DNA of 57,666 nucleotides from Myxococcales bacterium (GTDB lineage Bacteria; Myxococcota_A; Polyangia; Haliangiales; Haliangiaceae). Position numbers and translations under genes: made by a program. The notes beneath the pieces are model-generated. The model worked only from the letters and a program-made list of their open reading frames with translations. It had not been told where the DNA came from and did no database searches. The stretch lies in contig JAEUJY010000046.1 of the NCBI GenBank assembly GCA_016794525.1, forward strand, positions 1 through 57,666, given 5' to 3'. Of this stretch, positions 17,078 through 25,005 are shown piece by piece. Within the stretch, counting starts at the first letter, position 1; every line of letters starts with the position of its first letter.

Positions 17078-17791
17078 GTGAAGCGTCTCGCGATCGTCGG
17101 CGCGCTGCTGCTCACCGCCTGCGGCGGCGCGACCAAGCCTTCCGCGGCACCGCCGCCCGCGGATCACGCCGCCCACGCCGGCCACCACGGCCACCACGCC
17201 GACCACGCCGCGCACGACTTCGCCGACGCCGCGCACTGGGCGACGGTGTTCGACGACCCGGCGCGCGACGCGTGGCAGAAGCCCGACGAGGTCGTCGCGC
17301 TGCTGGCGCCCGGCCCGGGCCAGATCGTCGCCGACATCGGCGCCGGCACCGGCTACTTCGAGCGCTACCTGACCCGCGCGGTCGGCGGCGCCGGCAAGAT
17401 CCTCGCGCTCGACAGCGAGCCGGCGATGGTCGCGTACATCGCGCAGCGCGCCACCGCCGAGCTGTGGAGCAACGTCGTCGCGCAGGTGGTCACCGCCGAC
17501 GATCCCGGCCTGCCCACGGCCGGCGTCGATCGGGTGCTGATCGTCGACACCTGGCACCACCTGCCCGATCGCGCCCGCTACGCCGCCCGGCTCGCGGCGG
17601 CGCTGCGCCCGGGCGGCACGCTGGCGGTGGTCGACTTCACCCGCGACGCGCCGATGGGCCCGCCGGTCGAGGCGCGGCTCGACGCCGCCACCGTCGCGGC
17701 CGAGCTGACCGCGGCCGGGCTGACCGCGCGGATCGCCGACGAGTCGCTGCCGCACCAGTACGTCGTGCTGGCGACCAAGCCGACCCGATGA
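17078..17791 (+). CDS. lipoprotein-type SAM methyltransferase with His-rich linker
   Basis: A 237-residue protein from GTG 17078. The N-terminus is a textbook lipoprotein signal with LLTAC (Cys15). Residues about 29-46 contain eight histidines (HAGHHGHHADH), a likely metal-binding linker. Then comes a class I methyltransferase fold: motif I VADIGAGTGYFERYL, an acidic motif II near ALDSEPAM and a post-I WHHLPDR motif. Similar SAM-methyltransferase-like lipoproteins exist in deltaproteobacteria. The oddity is topology, since SAM is cytosolic. Either the enzyme uses another ligand outside, or the signal is not processed. It overlaps the antiporter gene (ATGA). Confidence 0.75.
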   Translation: MKRLAIVGALLLTACGGATKPSAAPPPADHAAHAGHHGHHADHAAHDFADAAHWATVFDDPARDAWQKPDEVVALLAPGPGQIVADIGAGTGYFERYLTRAVGGAGKILALDSEPAMVAYIAQRATAELWSNVVAQVVTADDPGLPTAGVDRVLIVDTWHHLPDRARYAARLAAALRPGGTLAVVDFTRDAPMGPPVEARLDAATVAAELTAAGLTARIADESLPHQYVVLATKPTR

Positions 17792-19077
17792 GGCGGGCGG
17801 CGCTGGCGGTGGCCGCGGTGGTGTTGCTCGGCGGCGCCGACGGCGGCGTCGACCCGCGGCTGCTGCTGGTGCTGGGCGGCCTGCTGGTCGCGGCCAAGCT
17901 CGGCGGCGAGGCGGTCACCCGGATCGGCATGCCGGCGGTGCTGGGCGAGCTGGGCGTCGGCATCCTCGCCGGCAACCTCGGCCTGCTCGGCTGGCACGGC
18001 CTCGAGTTCGCGATCACCGACGCGCAGCTGACGTTCCTCGGCGAGCTCGGCGTGATCCTGCTGCTGTTCCAGGTCGGGCTCGAGTCGAACCTCGGCCAGA
18101 TGGCCAAGGTCGGCGCGGCGGCGTTCACGGTCGCGTGCGTCGGCGTGGCGCTGCCGATGGCGCTCGGCTACGGCCTGCACGCCGCGCTGGTGCCCGAGCG
18201 CACCTGGCACACCCACCTGTTCATCGGCGCGGTCCTGACCGCGACCTCGGTCGGCATCACCGCGCGGGTGTTCAAGGACCTCGGCCGGATCGACTCGCCG
18301 ACCGGGCGGGTCGTGCTGGGCGCCGCGGTGATCGACGACGTGCTCGGGCTGATCGTGCTGGCGGTGGTGTCGGGCGTCGTCACCGGCGCCGAGCGCGGCG
18401 GCGCTCTCGACGCGCTGGCGATCCTGGCGATCGTCGGCAAGGCCACCGGGTTCCTGGCGGTCGCGATCGTCGCCGGGCCGCCGGTGTCGCGGCGCCTCTA
18501 CCGCGCGGCCAGCGCGCTGCGGGTGCGCGGCGTGCTGCTGGCGGTGTCGCTCGGGTTCTGCTTCGCGGTCGCCTACGGGGCCCACGCGGTCGGGCTGGCG
18601 CCGATCGTCGGGGCGTTCGCCGCCGGGCTCATCCTCGACGAGGTGGTCTTCCACGACCACCTGGCCAAGGGCGATCGCCCGCTCGAGGCGCAGCTCGAGC
18701 CGGTCGGGCAGATGCTGACGCCGGTGTTCTTCGTGCTCACCGGCGCCCGGGTCGACCTCGCGGCGTTCGCCGATCGCGACGCGCTGGCGCTGGCGGCCGC
18801 GCTGACCGCGGCGGCGATCGTCGGCAAGCAGGCCTGCGCGCTGGTGGCGTTCGGCGACGGCGTCCACCGCCGCTCGGTCGGGCTGGGCATGATCCCGCGC
18901 GGCGAGGTCGGCCTGATCTTCGCGGCCACCGGCGCCCACCTGATGCTGGGCGGCCAGCCGGTGATCGGCCCGACGACCTACGCCGCGATCGTGCTGGTCG
19001 TGATGATCACGACGCTGATCACCCCGCCGCTCTTGGCGTGGTCGCTCAAGGCGGCGCCGGCCGGAGGCGCGGCGTGA
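17788..19077 (+). CDS. CPA2-family Na+(K+)/H+ antiporter
   Basis: A 429-residue membrane protein with 12-13 hydrophobic segments. The ion-binding pair Asp183-Asp184 in VIDDVLGLIV marks an electrogenic NapA/NhaA-like CPA2 exchanger; the unwound-helix TATSVGITARV segment precedes it. The loop after the core (HRRSVGLGMIPRGEVGLIFA) is the conserved CPA2 PRGE motif. No TrkA-N/RCK domain is attached, unlike KefB/C. It would exchange Na+ or K+ for protons in the cytoplasmic membrane. Start ATG 17788 overlaps the methyltransferase stop and its stop overlaps the thioredoxin-like start, so all three genes form one unit. Confidence 0.88.
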   Translation: MRRAALAVAAVVLLGGADGGVDPRLLLVLGGLLVAAKLGGEAVTRIGMPAVLGELGVGILAGNLGLLGWHGLEFAITDAQLTFLGELGVILLLFQVGLESNLGQMAKVGAAAFTVACVGVALPMALGYGLHAALVPERTWHTHLFIGAVLTATSVGITARVFKDLGRIDSPTGRVVLGAAVIDDVLGLIVLAVVSGVVTGAERGGALDALAILAIVGKATGFLAVAIVAGPPVSRRLYRAASALRVRGVLLAVSLGFCFAVAYGAHAVGLAPIVGAFAAGLILDEVVFHDHLAKGDRPLEAQLEPVGQMLTPVFFVLTGARVDLAAFADRDALALAAALTAAAIVGKQACALVAFGDGVHRRSVGLGMIPRGEVGLIFAATGAHLMLGGQPVIGPTTYAAIVLVVMITTLITPPLLAWSLKAAPAGGAA

Positions 19078-19562
19078 GCCGGCGCGCGGCCCTGGCGATC
19101 GTCGCCGCGCTCGCGGGCGCGTGTGGCGGGCGCGCGCCGGCGCCGGCCGCGCCCGGCCCGGTGCTCGACGCCGCGTGGCCGGCGCTCGACGGCGGCGAGG
19201 TCCGGCTGTCCGAGCTGCGCGGCCAGATCGTCGTGCTGCACCTGTTCACGACGTGGTCGGCCGCCGCCGATCTCGAGAACGACGCGCTGGCCGCGGCCGA
19301 CGCGCGCCCCGACGTCACGGTGATCGGGCTGGCGCTCGATCCCGACGGCTACACCGTCGTCGCGCCGTGGCGCCGCGGCGCCGACGTCCACTTCCTGATC
19401 GCGCTGGCCGACGACGCGACCCGCGCCGGCGCCGGCCCGCTGGGGCGGATCGCGCAGATCCCGACCACGATCGTGCTCGACCGGTCCGGCCGCATCACGG
19501 CGCGCGCCGAGCGGCAGCTCGCGCCCGCCGAGCTCGACGCCGCGATCGCGCGCGCGCGATAG
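19074..19562 (+). CDS. thioredoxin-fold lipoprotein lacking the CxxC motif
   Basis: A 162-residue protein from GTG 19074. The lipobox is AGAC (Cys17). The body follows the TlpA/AhpC-TSA pattern: the ELRGQIVVLHLFTTW strand, a helix, VIGLALDP, and the cis-Pro segment QIPTTIVLDRSG. At the active-site position the sequence is TTWSAAAD, so both redox cysteines are gone. It therefore cannot be a disulfide oxidoreductase and may bind a partner or ligand. Third gene of the overlapping operon with the methyltransferase lipoprotein and the antiporter. Confidence 0.8.
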   Translation: MSRRAALAIVAALAGACGGRAPAPAAPGPVLDAAWPALDGGEVRLSELRGQIVVLHLFTTWSAAADLENDALAAADARPDVTVIGLALDPDGYTVVAPWRRGADVHFLIALADDATRAGAGPLGRIAQIPTTIVLDRSGRITARAERQLAPAELDAAIARAR

Positions 19563-19569
19563 CCGCGCG

Positions 19570-19599
19570 CCGGCGAGGCTATCTCCGGGTCTACGCCGG
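19570..19599 (+). terminator. hairpin after the antiporter operon
   Basis: CCGGCG (19570-19575) pairs with CGCCGG (19594-19599) across an 18-nt loop, just after the last stop codon of the operon. The loop begins with the decamer GCGAGGCTAT, also present in the hairpin at 7841. Confidence 0.3.
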
Positions 19600-19619
19600 A
19601 CGAGCCGCTGGGCGCGTGT

Positions 19620-19625
19620 TAGTGT
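19620..19625 (+). promoter_or_regulatory. TAGTGT -10-like element
   Basis: TAGTGT ends 8 nt before ATG 19634. Confidence 0.4.
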
Positions 19626-19633
19626 CGCCGCCG

Positions 19634-20551
19634 ATGCGCATCGGCGTCCTGGTGTCCGCGGCCGTGCTGGCCGCCAGCGCGGCCCCTGCCCTCGCCGGCA
19701 TCCCCGTGGCCGGGGTGTCGGTCGACGGCGCGCCTTCGCCCGAGGCCGCCGCCGCGCTGACCGACAGCGTCGTGACCGCGGCCGGCGGCGACGCCAAGCG
19801 CGCGCCCGGCACGTGCGCGACGCCGCAGTGCGCCGCGACGGTGCTGACCGGCGTGGGTGCGCCGCGCGGCCTGGTGGTCACGATCGCGGTGTCGGGCGAG
19901 TTCCACGATCGCTTCGCGGTGGCCGCGACCGTCGTCGACGATCAGGGCCGCGCGCTGCGCCGCCGCCGCGAGGACTGCGAGACCTGCACGATGGCCGAGG
20001 CCGCGGCCAAGGCCCGCGCGGTGGTGACCGCCACGCTCGACGCCGCCGACGACGATCCGGTCGCGGTCGCGATCACCACGACGCCGGTGGCGGCGGCGGT
20101 GGCGATCGACGGCGGCGCGCCGGTGCCGACCCCGTGGTCGGGGACGCTGACCGCCGGCCCGCACACGCTGGTCGCCGGCACCACGACCCAGGCGGTGTTC
20201 GTCGAGGCCAGCGCCGAGACCGTCGCGCTCGAGGTGACCGTCGCGGTCAAGGCGCGCCCCCGCTCGCTCCTGCGCTACGCGCCGTACGCGCTGGCCGGCG
20301 GCGGCGTCCTCATGATCGCTGGCGGCGCGTACCTGATCGCCGTCGACGGCGACCCGACCTGCGCCCACCCGACCTGCCCCGAGGTGCGCGACACCGGCAC
20401 CGGCGGCTGGCTGCTCACCGGCGTCGGCGTCGTCGCGCTCGGCGCGGCCGGCTACCTGTACTGGCGCGACCGCCACGCCGATCGCCCGATGCTGGCGGTG
20501 GTGCCGACCCTCGACGGCGGCGCCGCGGCGCTGGCCGTCGGCCGGTTCTGA
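19634..20551 (+). CDS. PEGA-like envelope protein with two C-terminal TM segments
   Basis: A 305-residue protein with a Sec signal peptide (ASAAPALA cut at about 21). Residues about 22-140 form an unknown domain with two Cys pairs (CATPQC, CETC). Residues about 142-205 look like a PEGA-type beta-sandwich (ITTTPVAAAVAIDG, TAGPHTLVAG). Two membrane segments follow at about 215-237 and 253-272, with a Cys pair (CAHPTC) in the loop between. Many myxobacterial PEGA proteins share this plan and probably act at the cell wall or in envelope scaffolds. No neighbours suggest a specific pathway. Confidence 0.7.
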   Translation: MRIGVLVSAAVLAASAAPALAGIPVAGVSVDGAPSPEAAAALTDSVVTAAGGDAKRAPGTCATPQCAATVLTGVGAPRGLVVTIAVSGEFHDRFAVAATVVDDQGRALRRRREDCETCTMAEAAAKARAVVTATLDAADDDPVAVAITTTPVAAAVAIDGGAPVPTPWSGTLTAGPHTLVAGTTTQAVFVEASAETVALEVTVAVKARPRSLLRYAPYALAGGGVLMIAGGAYLIAVDGDPTCAHPTCPEVRDTGTGGWLLTGVGVVALGAAGYLYWRDRHADRPMLAVVPTLDGGAAALAVGRF

Positions 20552-20580
20552 GACCTTGAGAGGGTCTTTCGCAACGACCC
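20551..20580 (+). terminator. alternative short hairpins after the PEGA-like gene
   Basis: AGACC (20551-20555) can pair with GGTCT (20563-20567), followed by TTC. Alternatively GGGTC (20562-20566) can pair with GACCC (20576-20580). Both are short stems, so this is a weak terminator call. The rest of the gap to 20693 shows no gene. Confidence 0.3.
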
Positions 20581-20693
20581 AGGTGGAGGCAGGTGGCACC
20601 CGAGGCGGCATGCCCCACCGCAGATCGCCGGGGACACCCCCCACCCGAAACGCGAGAGCCCACATCGCGGATCGGTAGGCGGGAGGCCACCCG

Positions 20694-21221
20694 CTACAGC
20701 GCGGCGGCCTCGACGCCGTCGAAGGTGACGGCGGTGCCGGCGGCGACGCCGTGGGCCTTGGCCCAGCCGGCGTTGACCTCGAGCACGTACAGCGACGGGC
20801 GGCCGACGCCGCGCGACGTGTCGTCGAGCGGCTGCATGTACTCGAGGATGCCGGCGACCTTCAGGTCCTTGGTGATGAACATGATGTCGAGCGCGATCAG
20901 CGTGTTGTGCATCCAGAAGTGGTGATCGTCCTCCTCGCCCATCAGGAACAGCATCCCGGCGTCGGGCGCGAGGAACTTGCGGTACATCAGGCCCTTCTGG
21001 ACCCGGCCGCGGGACTTCACCACCTCGGCGTGGACCACCGTCGGGCCGCTGGCGCCGGTCAGCGTGATGGTCGCGGTCGGCACGGTCACGGCGGGCACCT
21101 GCGCCGAGGATGGCGCAGGGGACGGCGCGGTGCCATGGGCCGAGCCCGGCGCGTCGGAGGAGTGCGCGGGCGCCCGCGAGCACGCGGCCGCGATCAAGAA
21201 CAGCGGCAGGACACGGAGCAT
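20694..21221 (-). CDS. DUF192 lipoprotein
   Basis: A 175-residue protein starting at ATG 21221 with lipobox IAAAC (Cys14) and a Pro/Ser/Ala linker to about residue 48. The rest is a DUF192 (COG1430) domain, recognisable from RGRVQKGLMYRKFL, GMLFLMGEEDDHHFWMHNT and the LIALDIMFIT strand. DUF192 proteins are small, often secreted, and of unknown function; the conserved WMxNT loop is intact. Start follows a TAGCTT -10-like element by 7 nt. It converges on the PEGA-like gene. Confidence 0.85.
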   Translation of the reverse strand: MLRVLPLFLIAAACSRAPAHSSDAPGSAHGTAPSPAPSSAQVPAVTVPTATITLTGASGPTVVHAEVVKSRGRVQKGLMYRKFLAPDAGMLFLMGEEDDHHFWMHNTLIALDIMFITKDLKVAGILEYMQPLDDTSRGVGRPSLYVLEVNAGWAKAHGVAAGTAVTFDGVEAAAL

Positions 21222-21228
21222 CGCGCGG

Positions 21229-21234
21229 AAGCTA
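21229..21234 (-). promoter_or_regulatory. TAGCTT -10-like element
   Basis: Minus-strand TAGCTT 7 nt before ATG 21221, lying in the 22-nt gap behind the next minus-strand gene. Confidence 0.35.
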
Positions 21235-21243
21235 CCACGGCGC

Positions 21244-21603
21244 TCACGGAGCGACGCGCGCCACCACCTCGCCGCCCAGGATCAGCTCGATCCGCTCCAC
21301 GCACGCGGTCGCCGACGCCTCCAGGCTGGGCTCGATGGCGATGACCAGCTCGCCGCCCGGGGCCGGCGTCGTGCGCAGGGTCGACGGGCCGCCCGCGCGC
21401 GCCGCGAACGAGGCCCAGCGGCCGCCGCCGGCGACCGCCACCACCACCTCGGCGCCCGGCGCGCCCGGCGCGGTCACGACCCGGACGGCGTCGTAACCAC
21501 CCGGCGCCTGCACGGTGACGTGCGCGGCCTGGTCGCAGGTCGGCGCTGCGGTCGGCGTCGCCAGGGCGATCCACGGCAGGACGAACAACGAAAGCGCGCT
21601 CAC
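21244..21603 (-). CDS. small secreted hypothetical protein
   Basis: A 119-residue protein from GTG 21603 with a Sec signal peptide (LFVLPWIALA). The mature part has two cysteines (in PTCDQA and TACVER) that could form one disulfide, and reads as a beta-sandwich. I recognise no family. It lies upstream of the DUF192 lipoprotein on the same strand with a 22-nt gap, and diverges from hemD. Confidence 0.5.
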   Translation of the reverse strand: MSALSLFVLPWIALATPTAAPTCDQAAHVTVQAPGGYDAVRVVTAPGAPGAEVVVAVAGGGRWASFAARAGGPSTLRTTPAPGGELVIAIEPSLEASATACVERIELILGGEVVARVAP

Positions 21604-21719
21604 GCTCTGAACATGAGCAAGGCGCGCGCCAGCGGCGATCGACCACGATCCGCGCGGATCCACGCGCGGGCGCTGGCTAGTCGAGCGGCCATGGCAGCCC
21701 CTGGGGTCAGTGGTCCTGG

Positions 21720-21725
21720 TACGGT
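21720..21725 (+). promoter_or_regulatory. TACGGT -10-like element of hemD-hemB
   Basis: TACGGT ends 7 nt before GTG 21733. It supports that start over the in-frame ATG at 21691. Confidence 0.45.
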
Positions 21726-21732
21726 CGTCCCC

Positions 21733-22458
21733 GTGCGGGTAGTCGCCACCCGAAACCCTGACGAGCTCGGGGCCTACGTCCGCGCGCTGGCGCCGCGGTT
21801 CGAGGTGGTGGCCCTGCCGCTGCTGGCCGAGCAGCCTCCGGAACCGACCGAGGTCATCGCGCTGTTCGAGGCGGTGTCGACGCCCGGCCTGACCGCGCTG
21901 TGGCTGGCCAGCGCCCGGGCGGTGGCGCCCGTGGTCGCCGCGTTGCAGACCCTGGGCATCGCCCCGCCCCCGGCCTACACCGTCGGGGCCCGCACCGCCG
22001 CCGCCGCCCGCGCCGCCGGCCTGGTCGCCGAGTCCGTGGGCGACGACGGGGTCGCCGCCGCCCAGGCCCTGGCCGCCCGCGGCCTGGCCGGCACGACGCT
22101 CCTGGCGCCGCGGGCCGAGGGCGGCCGCGACGACGCGCTGGCGATCCTGACCGAAGCCGGCGCGACCGTGATCCCCGCGGTCGCCTACCGCATGGCGCCC
22201 CGGGCGGCCGACGATCCCGCGGTGGCCGCCGGCCTGGCCGCGCTGCCGACCGCCGCGGCGTGCCTGGTGTTTGCGCCGTCGCAGGTGGCGGCGCTGGCCG
22301 CGTTGATCGACCTGGGCCGGGCGCCGCCGCTGGTCGCGATCGGCCCCACCACCGCCGCCGCGCTGGCGGCCCACGGGGCCCCGGCCCGGGCGGTGGCCGC
22401 CACACCCGACCCCGCGGGCATGGCGGCGGCCCTGGCGGCGGTGTATCCACCCGGGTGA
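21733..22458 (+). CDS. hemD: uroporphyrinogen-III synthase
   Basis: A 241-residue protein. It has the HemD two-lobe pattern: an N-terminal VRVVATRNPDEL strand, LWLASARAV, YTVGARTAAAA, LLAPRAEGGRD, then the second lobe VIPAVAYRMAP, LVFAPSQVAALA and the end motif VAIGPTTAAALAAHG. HemD sequences are very divergent, so the call rests on this pattern and on overlap with hemB (TGATG). The enzyme cyclises hydroxymethylbilane to uroporphyrinogen III in haem and corrin biosynthesis. GTG 21733 is preferred to ATG 21691 because typical HemD proteins begin at this strand. Confidence 0.8.
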   Translation: MRVVATRNPDELGAYVRALAPRFEVVALPLLAEQPPEPTEVIALFEAVSTPGLTALWLASARAVAPVVAALQTLGIAPPPAYTVGARTAAAARAAGLVAESVGDDGVAAAQALAARGLAGTTLLAPRAEGGRDDALAILTEAGATVIPAVAYRMAPRAADDPAVAAGLAALPTAAACLVFAPSQVAALAALIDLGRAPPLVAIGPTTAAALAAHGAPARAVAATPDPAGMAAALAAVYPPG

Positions 22459-23432
22459 TGAACTTCCCCGACTACCGTGGCCGCCGCGTCCGCCGCACCG
22501 AGGGCCTGCGCCGCATGGTGCGCGAGACCCGGCTCAGCGTCGACAACCTGTGCTACCCGCTGTTCTGCGCGCCCGGCCAGGGCGTGCAGAAGCCGATCTC
22601 GTCGATGCCCGGCCAGCACGTGTGGTCGGTCGACAAGGCGGTCGACGCCGCCGCCGCCGCCTACGACGCCGGCATCCCGTCGGTGATCCTGTTCGGCATC
22701 CCGGAGAAGAAGGACGCGGTCGGCTCCGAGGCGTGGGCCGCCAACGGCGTCGTCCAGCGCGCGATCAAGGCGATCAAGAAGCGCTGCCCCGAGCTGGTCG
22801 TGATCGCCGACGCCTGCTTCTGCGAGTACACCGACCACGGCCACTGCGGCGTCATCCACGAGCGCGAGCTCGACAACGACGCCTCGCTCGAGAACCTGGC
22901 CCGCACCGTCGTCTCGTACGCCCGCGCCGGCGTCGACATCGTCGCGCCGTCGGGCATGCTCGACGGCTTCGTCGGCGCCTGCCGCGAGTCGCTCGACGAG
23001 GAGGGCTTCACCAAGACCGCGATCATGGCGTACTCGGCCAAGTACGCGTCGGCCTACTACGGCCCGTTCCGCGACGCGGTCGACAGCGCGCCGCAGCACG
23101 GCGACCGCCGCGGCTACCAGATGGACCCGGCCAACGCCGCCGAGGCGGTGCGCGAGGTGACGATGGACGTCGGCGAGGGCGCCGACATCGTCATGGTCAA
23201 GCCGGCGCTGGCGTACCTCGACGTGATCCGGGTCGTCGCCGACGAGGTGAACCTGCCGATCGCCTGCTACAACGTCAGCGGCGAGTACGCGATGATCGAG
23301 GCCGCCGCCGCCAACGGCTGGATCGATCGCGATCGCACGGTGCTCGAGACGCTGACCGGCATGCGCCGCGCCGGCGCCGACATCCTGATCACGTACCACG
23401 CGATGCTCGCGGCCAAGCTGCTCGCGAAGTAG
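22458..23432 (+). CDS. hemB: delta-aminolevulinic acid dehydratase (porphobilinogen synthase)
   Basis: A 324-residue protein of normal family length. The zinc-type metal site is Cys120-x-Cys122...Cys130 in DACFCEYTDHGHC, and the Schiff-base lysines are Lys195 (AYSAKYASAYYGPFR) and Lys248 (MVKPALAYLD). It condenses two 5-aminolevulinate molecules to porphobilinogen in the cytosol. Its ATG overlaps the hemD stop by one base, so HemB is coupled to HemD. The Cys-rich site indicates a Zn2+-dependent and not a Mg2+-only enzyme. Confidence 0.97.
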   Translation: MNFPDYRGRRVRRTEGLRRMVRETRLSVDNLCYPLFCAPGQGVQKPISSMPGQHVWSVDKAVDAAAAAYDAGIPSVILFGIPEKKDAVGSEAWAANGVVQRAIKAIKKRCPELVVIADACFCEYTDHGHCGVIHERELDNDASLENLARTVVSYARAGVDIVAPSGMLDGFVGACRESLDEEGFTKTAIMAYSAKYASAYYGPFRDAVDSAPQHGDRRGYQMDPANAAEAVREVTMDVGEGADIVMVKPALAYLDVIRVVADEVNLPIACYNVSGEYAMIEAAAANGWIDRDRTVLETLTGMRRAGADILITYHAMLAAKLLAK

Positions 23433-23439
23433 CCCGCGC

Positions 23440-24030
23440 TCAGAAGCTCCAGCCCACGTGGAGCGCGGCGTAGGGGACCAGCGCCGCGACGTGGTAGCGC
23501 GCCGCGCCGACCGCGGTGTCGCCGGCGACCACCGCGCGCGCGCCGAGCCCGACCCACGCGGTCAGGTACAGGCCGACCGCGGCCGACGGGCGCCAGTGGT
23601 AGCCGGCGCGCGGCATCGCCAGCAGCGCGGTCGCGCGCGCCGCCCCGCCGGCCCGGGTGACCGCGAGGTGCTGCGCCGCCAGCTGCACGCCGACGAACGG
23701 CCCGCGGCCGGCGCGGCGCACGAAGCGATCGACGAACCCGCCGTAGCCGACGCGGATGCGCACACCCCAGCCGGCGTCGCGGTTGGCGGCGTCGAGGTCG
23801 ATCAGCAGCCGCGGCAGGTCGAGGGCGTACGCGCCGACGCCGACGGTCCACGCCCGGTGGCCGGGCAGCGCGGCGCGGACGTGGCCGCTCCAGCCGCCGA
23901 GCGCGAAGGTGGCGGGGTCGGTCTCGACGTAGACCGCGGGCGCGGCGGCGTCGGCGCGCGCCGGGGCGGCGGCCGCGGCGGCGGCCAGGACGAGGAGGAG
24001 CGTGGCGACGGGACGGGCGAGGTTCGACAT
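23440..24030 (-). CDS. predicted beta-barrel envelope protein
   Basis: A 196-residue protein with a Sec signal peptide (long Ala-rich core, cut near PARA at about residue 27). The mature part is alternating strands with aromatic edges ending in LHVGWSF; the terminal Phe fits the BAM recognition signal of outer-membrane barrels of about 8 strands. No family assigned. It is divergent from a LysR regulator with a 57-bp gap, the classical arrangement of a LysR target. It converges on hemB. Confidence 0.6.
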   Translation of the reverse strand: MSNLARPVATLLLVLAAAAAAAPARADAAAPAVYVETDPATFALGGWSGHVRAALPGHRAWTVGVGAYALDLPRLLIDLDAANRDAGWGVRIRVGYGGFVDRFVRRAGRGPFVGVQLAAQHLAVTRAGGAARATALLAMPRAGYHWRPSAAVGLYLTAWVGLGARAVVAGDTAVGAARYHVAALVPYAALHVGWSF

Positions 24031-24061
24031 GCCGCCACGATGGGGCTGCGCCGCGAATCCA

Positions 24062-24087
24062 TCCAATGCATGCTTGCCATGGCATTC
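24062..24087. promoter_or_regulatory. palindrome-rich LysR/target intergenic site
   Basis: The gap between the divergent genes contains the perfect palindrome TGCCATGGCA at about 24075-24084 and the GCATGC palindrome just before it. LysR regulators bind T-N11-A dyads in such gaps, so this is the expected operator position. The exact site is not resolved. Confidence 0.3.
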
Positions 24088-24996
24088 ATGCGCCTCACGC
24101 ATCTCTCGAGTCTCGACCTGAACCTGCTGCTGGCGCTGCACGCGCTGATCGAGCACGGCGCCGTCGGGCGGGCCGCGGCGGCGGTCGGGCTGAGCCAGCC
24201 GGCGATGAGCCGCGCGCTGGGGCGCCTGCGCGCGCACCTCGGCGATCCGATCCTGGTGCGCGCCGGCCGCGGCATGCGCCCGACGCCGCGCGCGCTGGCG
24301 CTGGCCGAGCCGCTGCGCGGCGCGCTGGCAGCCCTCGACGCGCTGGTCGGCGATCGCCCCGGCTTCGCGCCGGCGACCGCGCGGCGGACCTTCCGCCTGG
24401 CGACGTTCGACTACGGGGCGGCGGTGGTGATCCCGCCGCTCATCGCGCGGCTGCGCGCCGGCGCGCCGGGCGTGACCGTGCAGGTGCGGTCGGCGCGCGA
24501 GGACGTGGTCGGCGCGCTCGAGGCCGGCACCGTCGACGTCGCGGTGCTGCCGCGGCCCGCCGCCGCCGCCGGCGTCGTGTGGAGCAAGCTGTTCGACGAG
24601 CGGTTCGTGTGCGTGGTCGCCGCCGACCACGCGGCGGTCGGCCGCCGGCTCACGCTCGATCAGTACTGCGCGCTCGGCCACGTCGTCGTCGCGCCCCAGG
24701 GGCGCCCGGGCAGCCCGATCGACGACTGGCTCGCGGCGCGCGGCCGGACCCGGCAGGTGGTCGCGCAGGTGGCCGACTTCCTCGTCGCGCCGCTGGTCGC
24801 CGCGCGCTCCGATCTGATCGCCACGACGCCGGCGCGGATCGCGCGCCAGCTCGCCGACCTCGCGCTGACCACCCACGCGCCGCCGCTGCCGGTGCTTGGC
24901 TTCAGCGTCGGGCTGGCCTGGCACGAGCGCTGCCGCGCCGACGCCGGCCACGCGTGGTTCCGGCGCGAGGTCGCCGCCGCGGCGCGCGGCCGCTGA
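24088..24996 (+). CDS. LysR-type transcriptional regulator
   Basis: A 302-residue protein from ATG 24088. The N-terminal wHTH reads SLDLNLLLALHALIEHGAV followed by LSQPAMSRALGRLRAHL, close to the NodD/LinR/NahR branch of LysR regulators. The remainder is the two-lobe effector-binding domain (PPLIARLRAGAPGVTVQV, VDVAVLPRP). Upstream in-frame ATGs at 24040 and nearby would add residues outside the family start. It is divergent from the envelope protein gene, its probable target. The effector is unknown. Confidence 0.88.
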   Translation: MRLTHLSSLDLNLLLALHALIEHGAVGRAAAAVGLSQPAMSRALGRLRAHLGDPILVRAGRGMRPTPRALALAEPLRGALAALDALVGDRPGFAPATARRTFRLATFDYGAAVVIPPLIARLRAGAPGVTVQVRSAREDVVGALEAGTVDVAVLPRPAAAAGVVWSKLFDERFVCVVAADHAAVGRRLTLDQYCALGHVVVAPQGRPGSPIDDWLAARGRTRQVVAQVADFLVAPLVAARSDLIATTPARIARQLADLALTTHAPPLPVLGFSVGLAWHERCRADAGHAWFRREVAAAARGR

Positions 24997-25005
24997 TCCG
25001 CCGCG

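Noticed and set aside
20594-20609. TGGCAC sequence suggesting a sigma54 promoter
   Set aside because: The -12 position has GG and not GC at the required 10-nt spacing, and no plus-strand gene follows.
21691-21732. Start of hemD at ATG 21691
   Set aside because: HemD proteins begin with the VRVVATR strand, and the TACGGT element lies 7 nt before GTG 21733, inside the extra segment.
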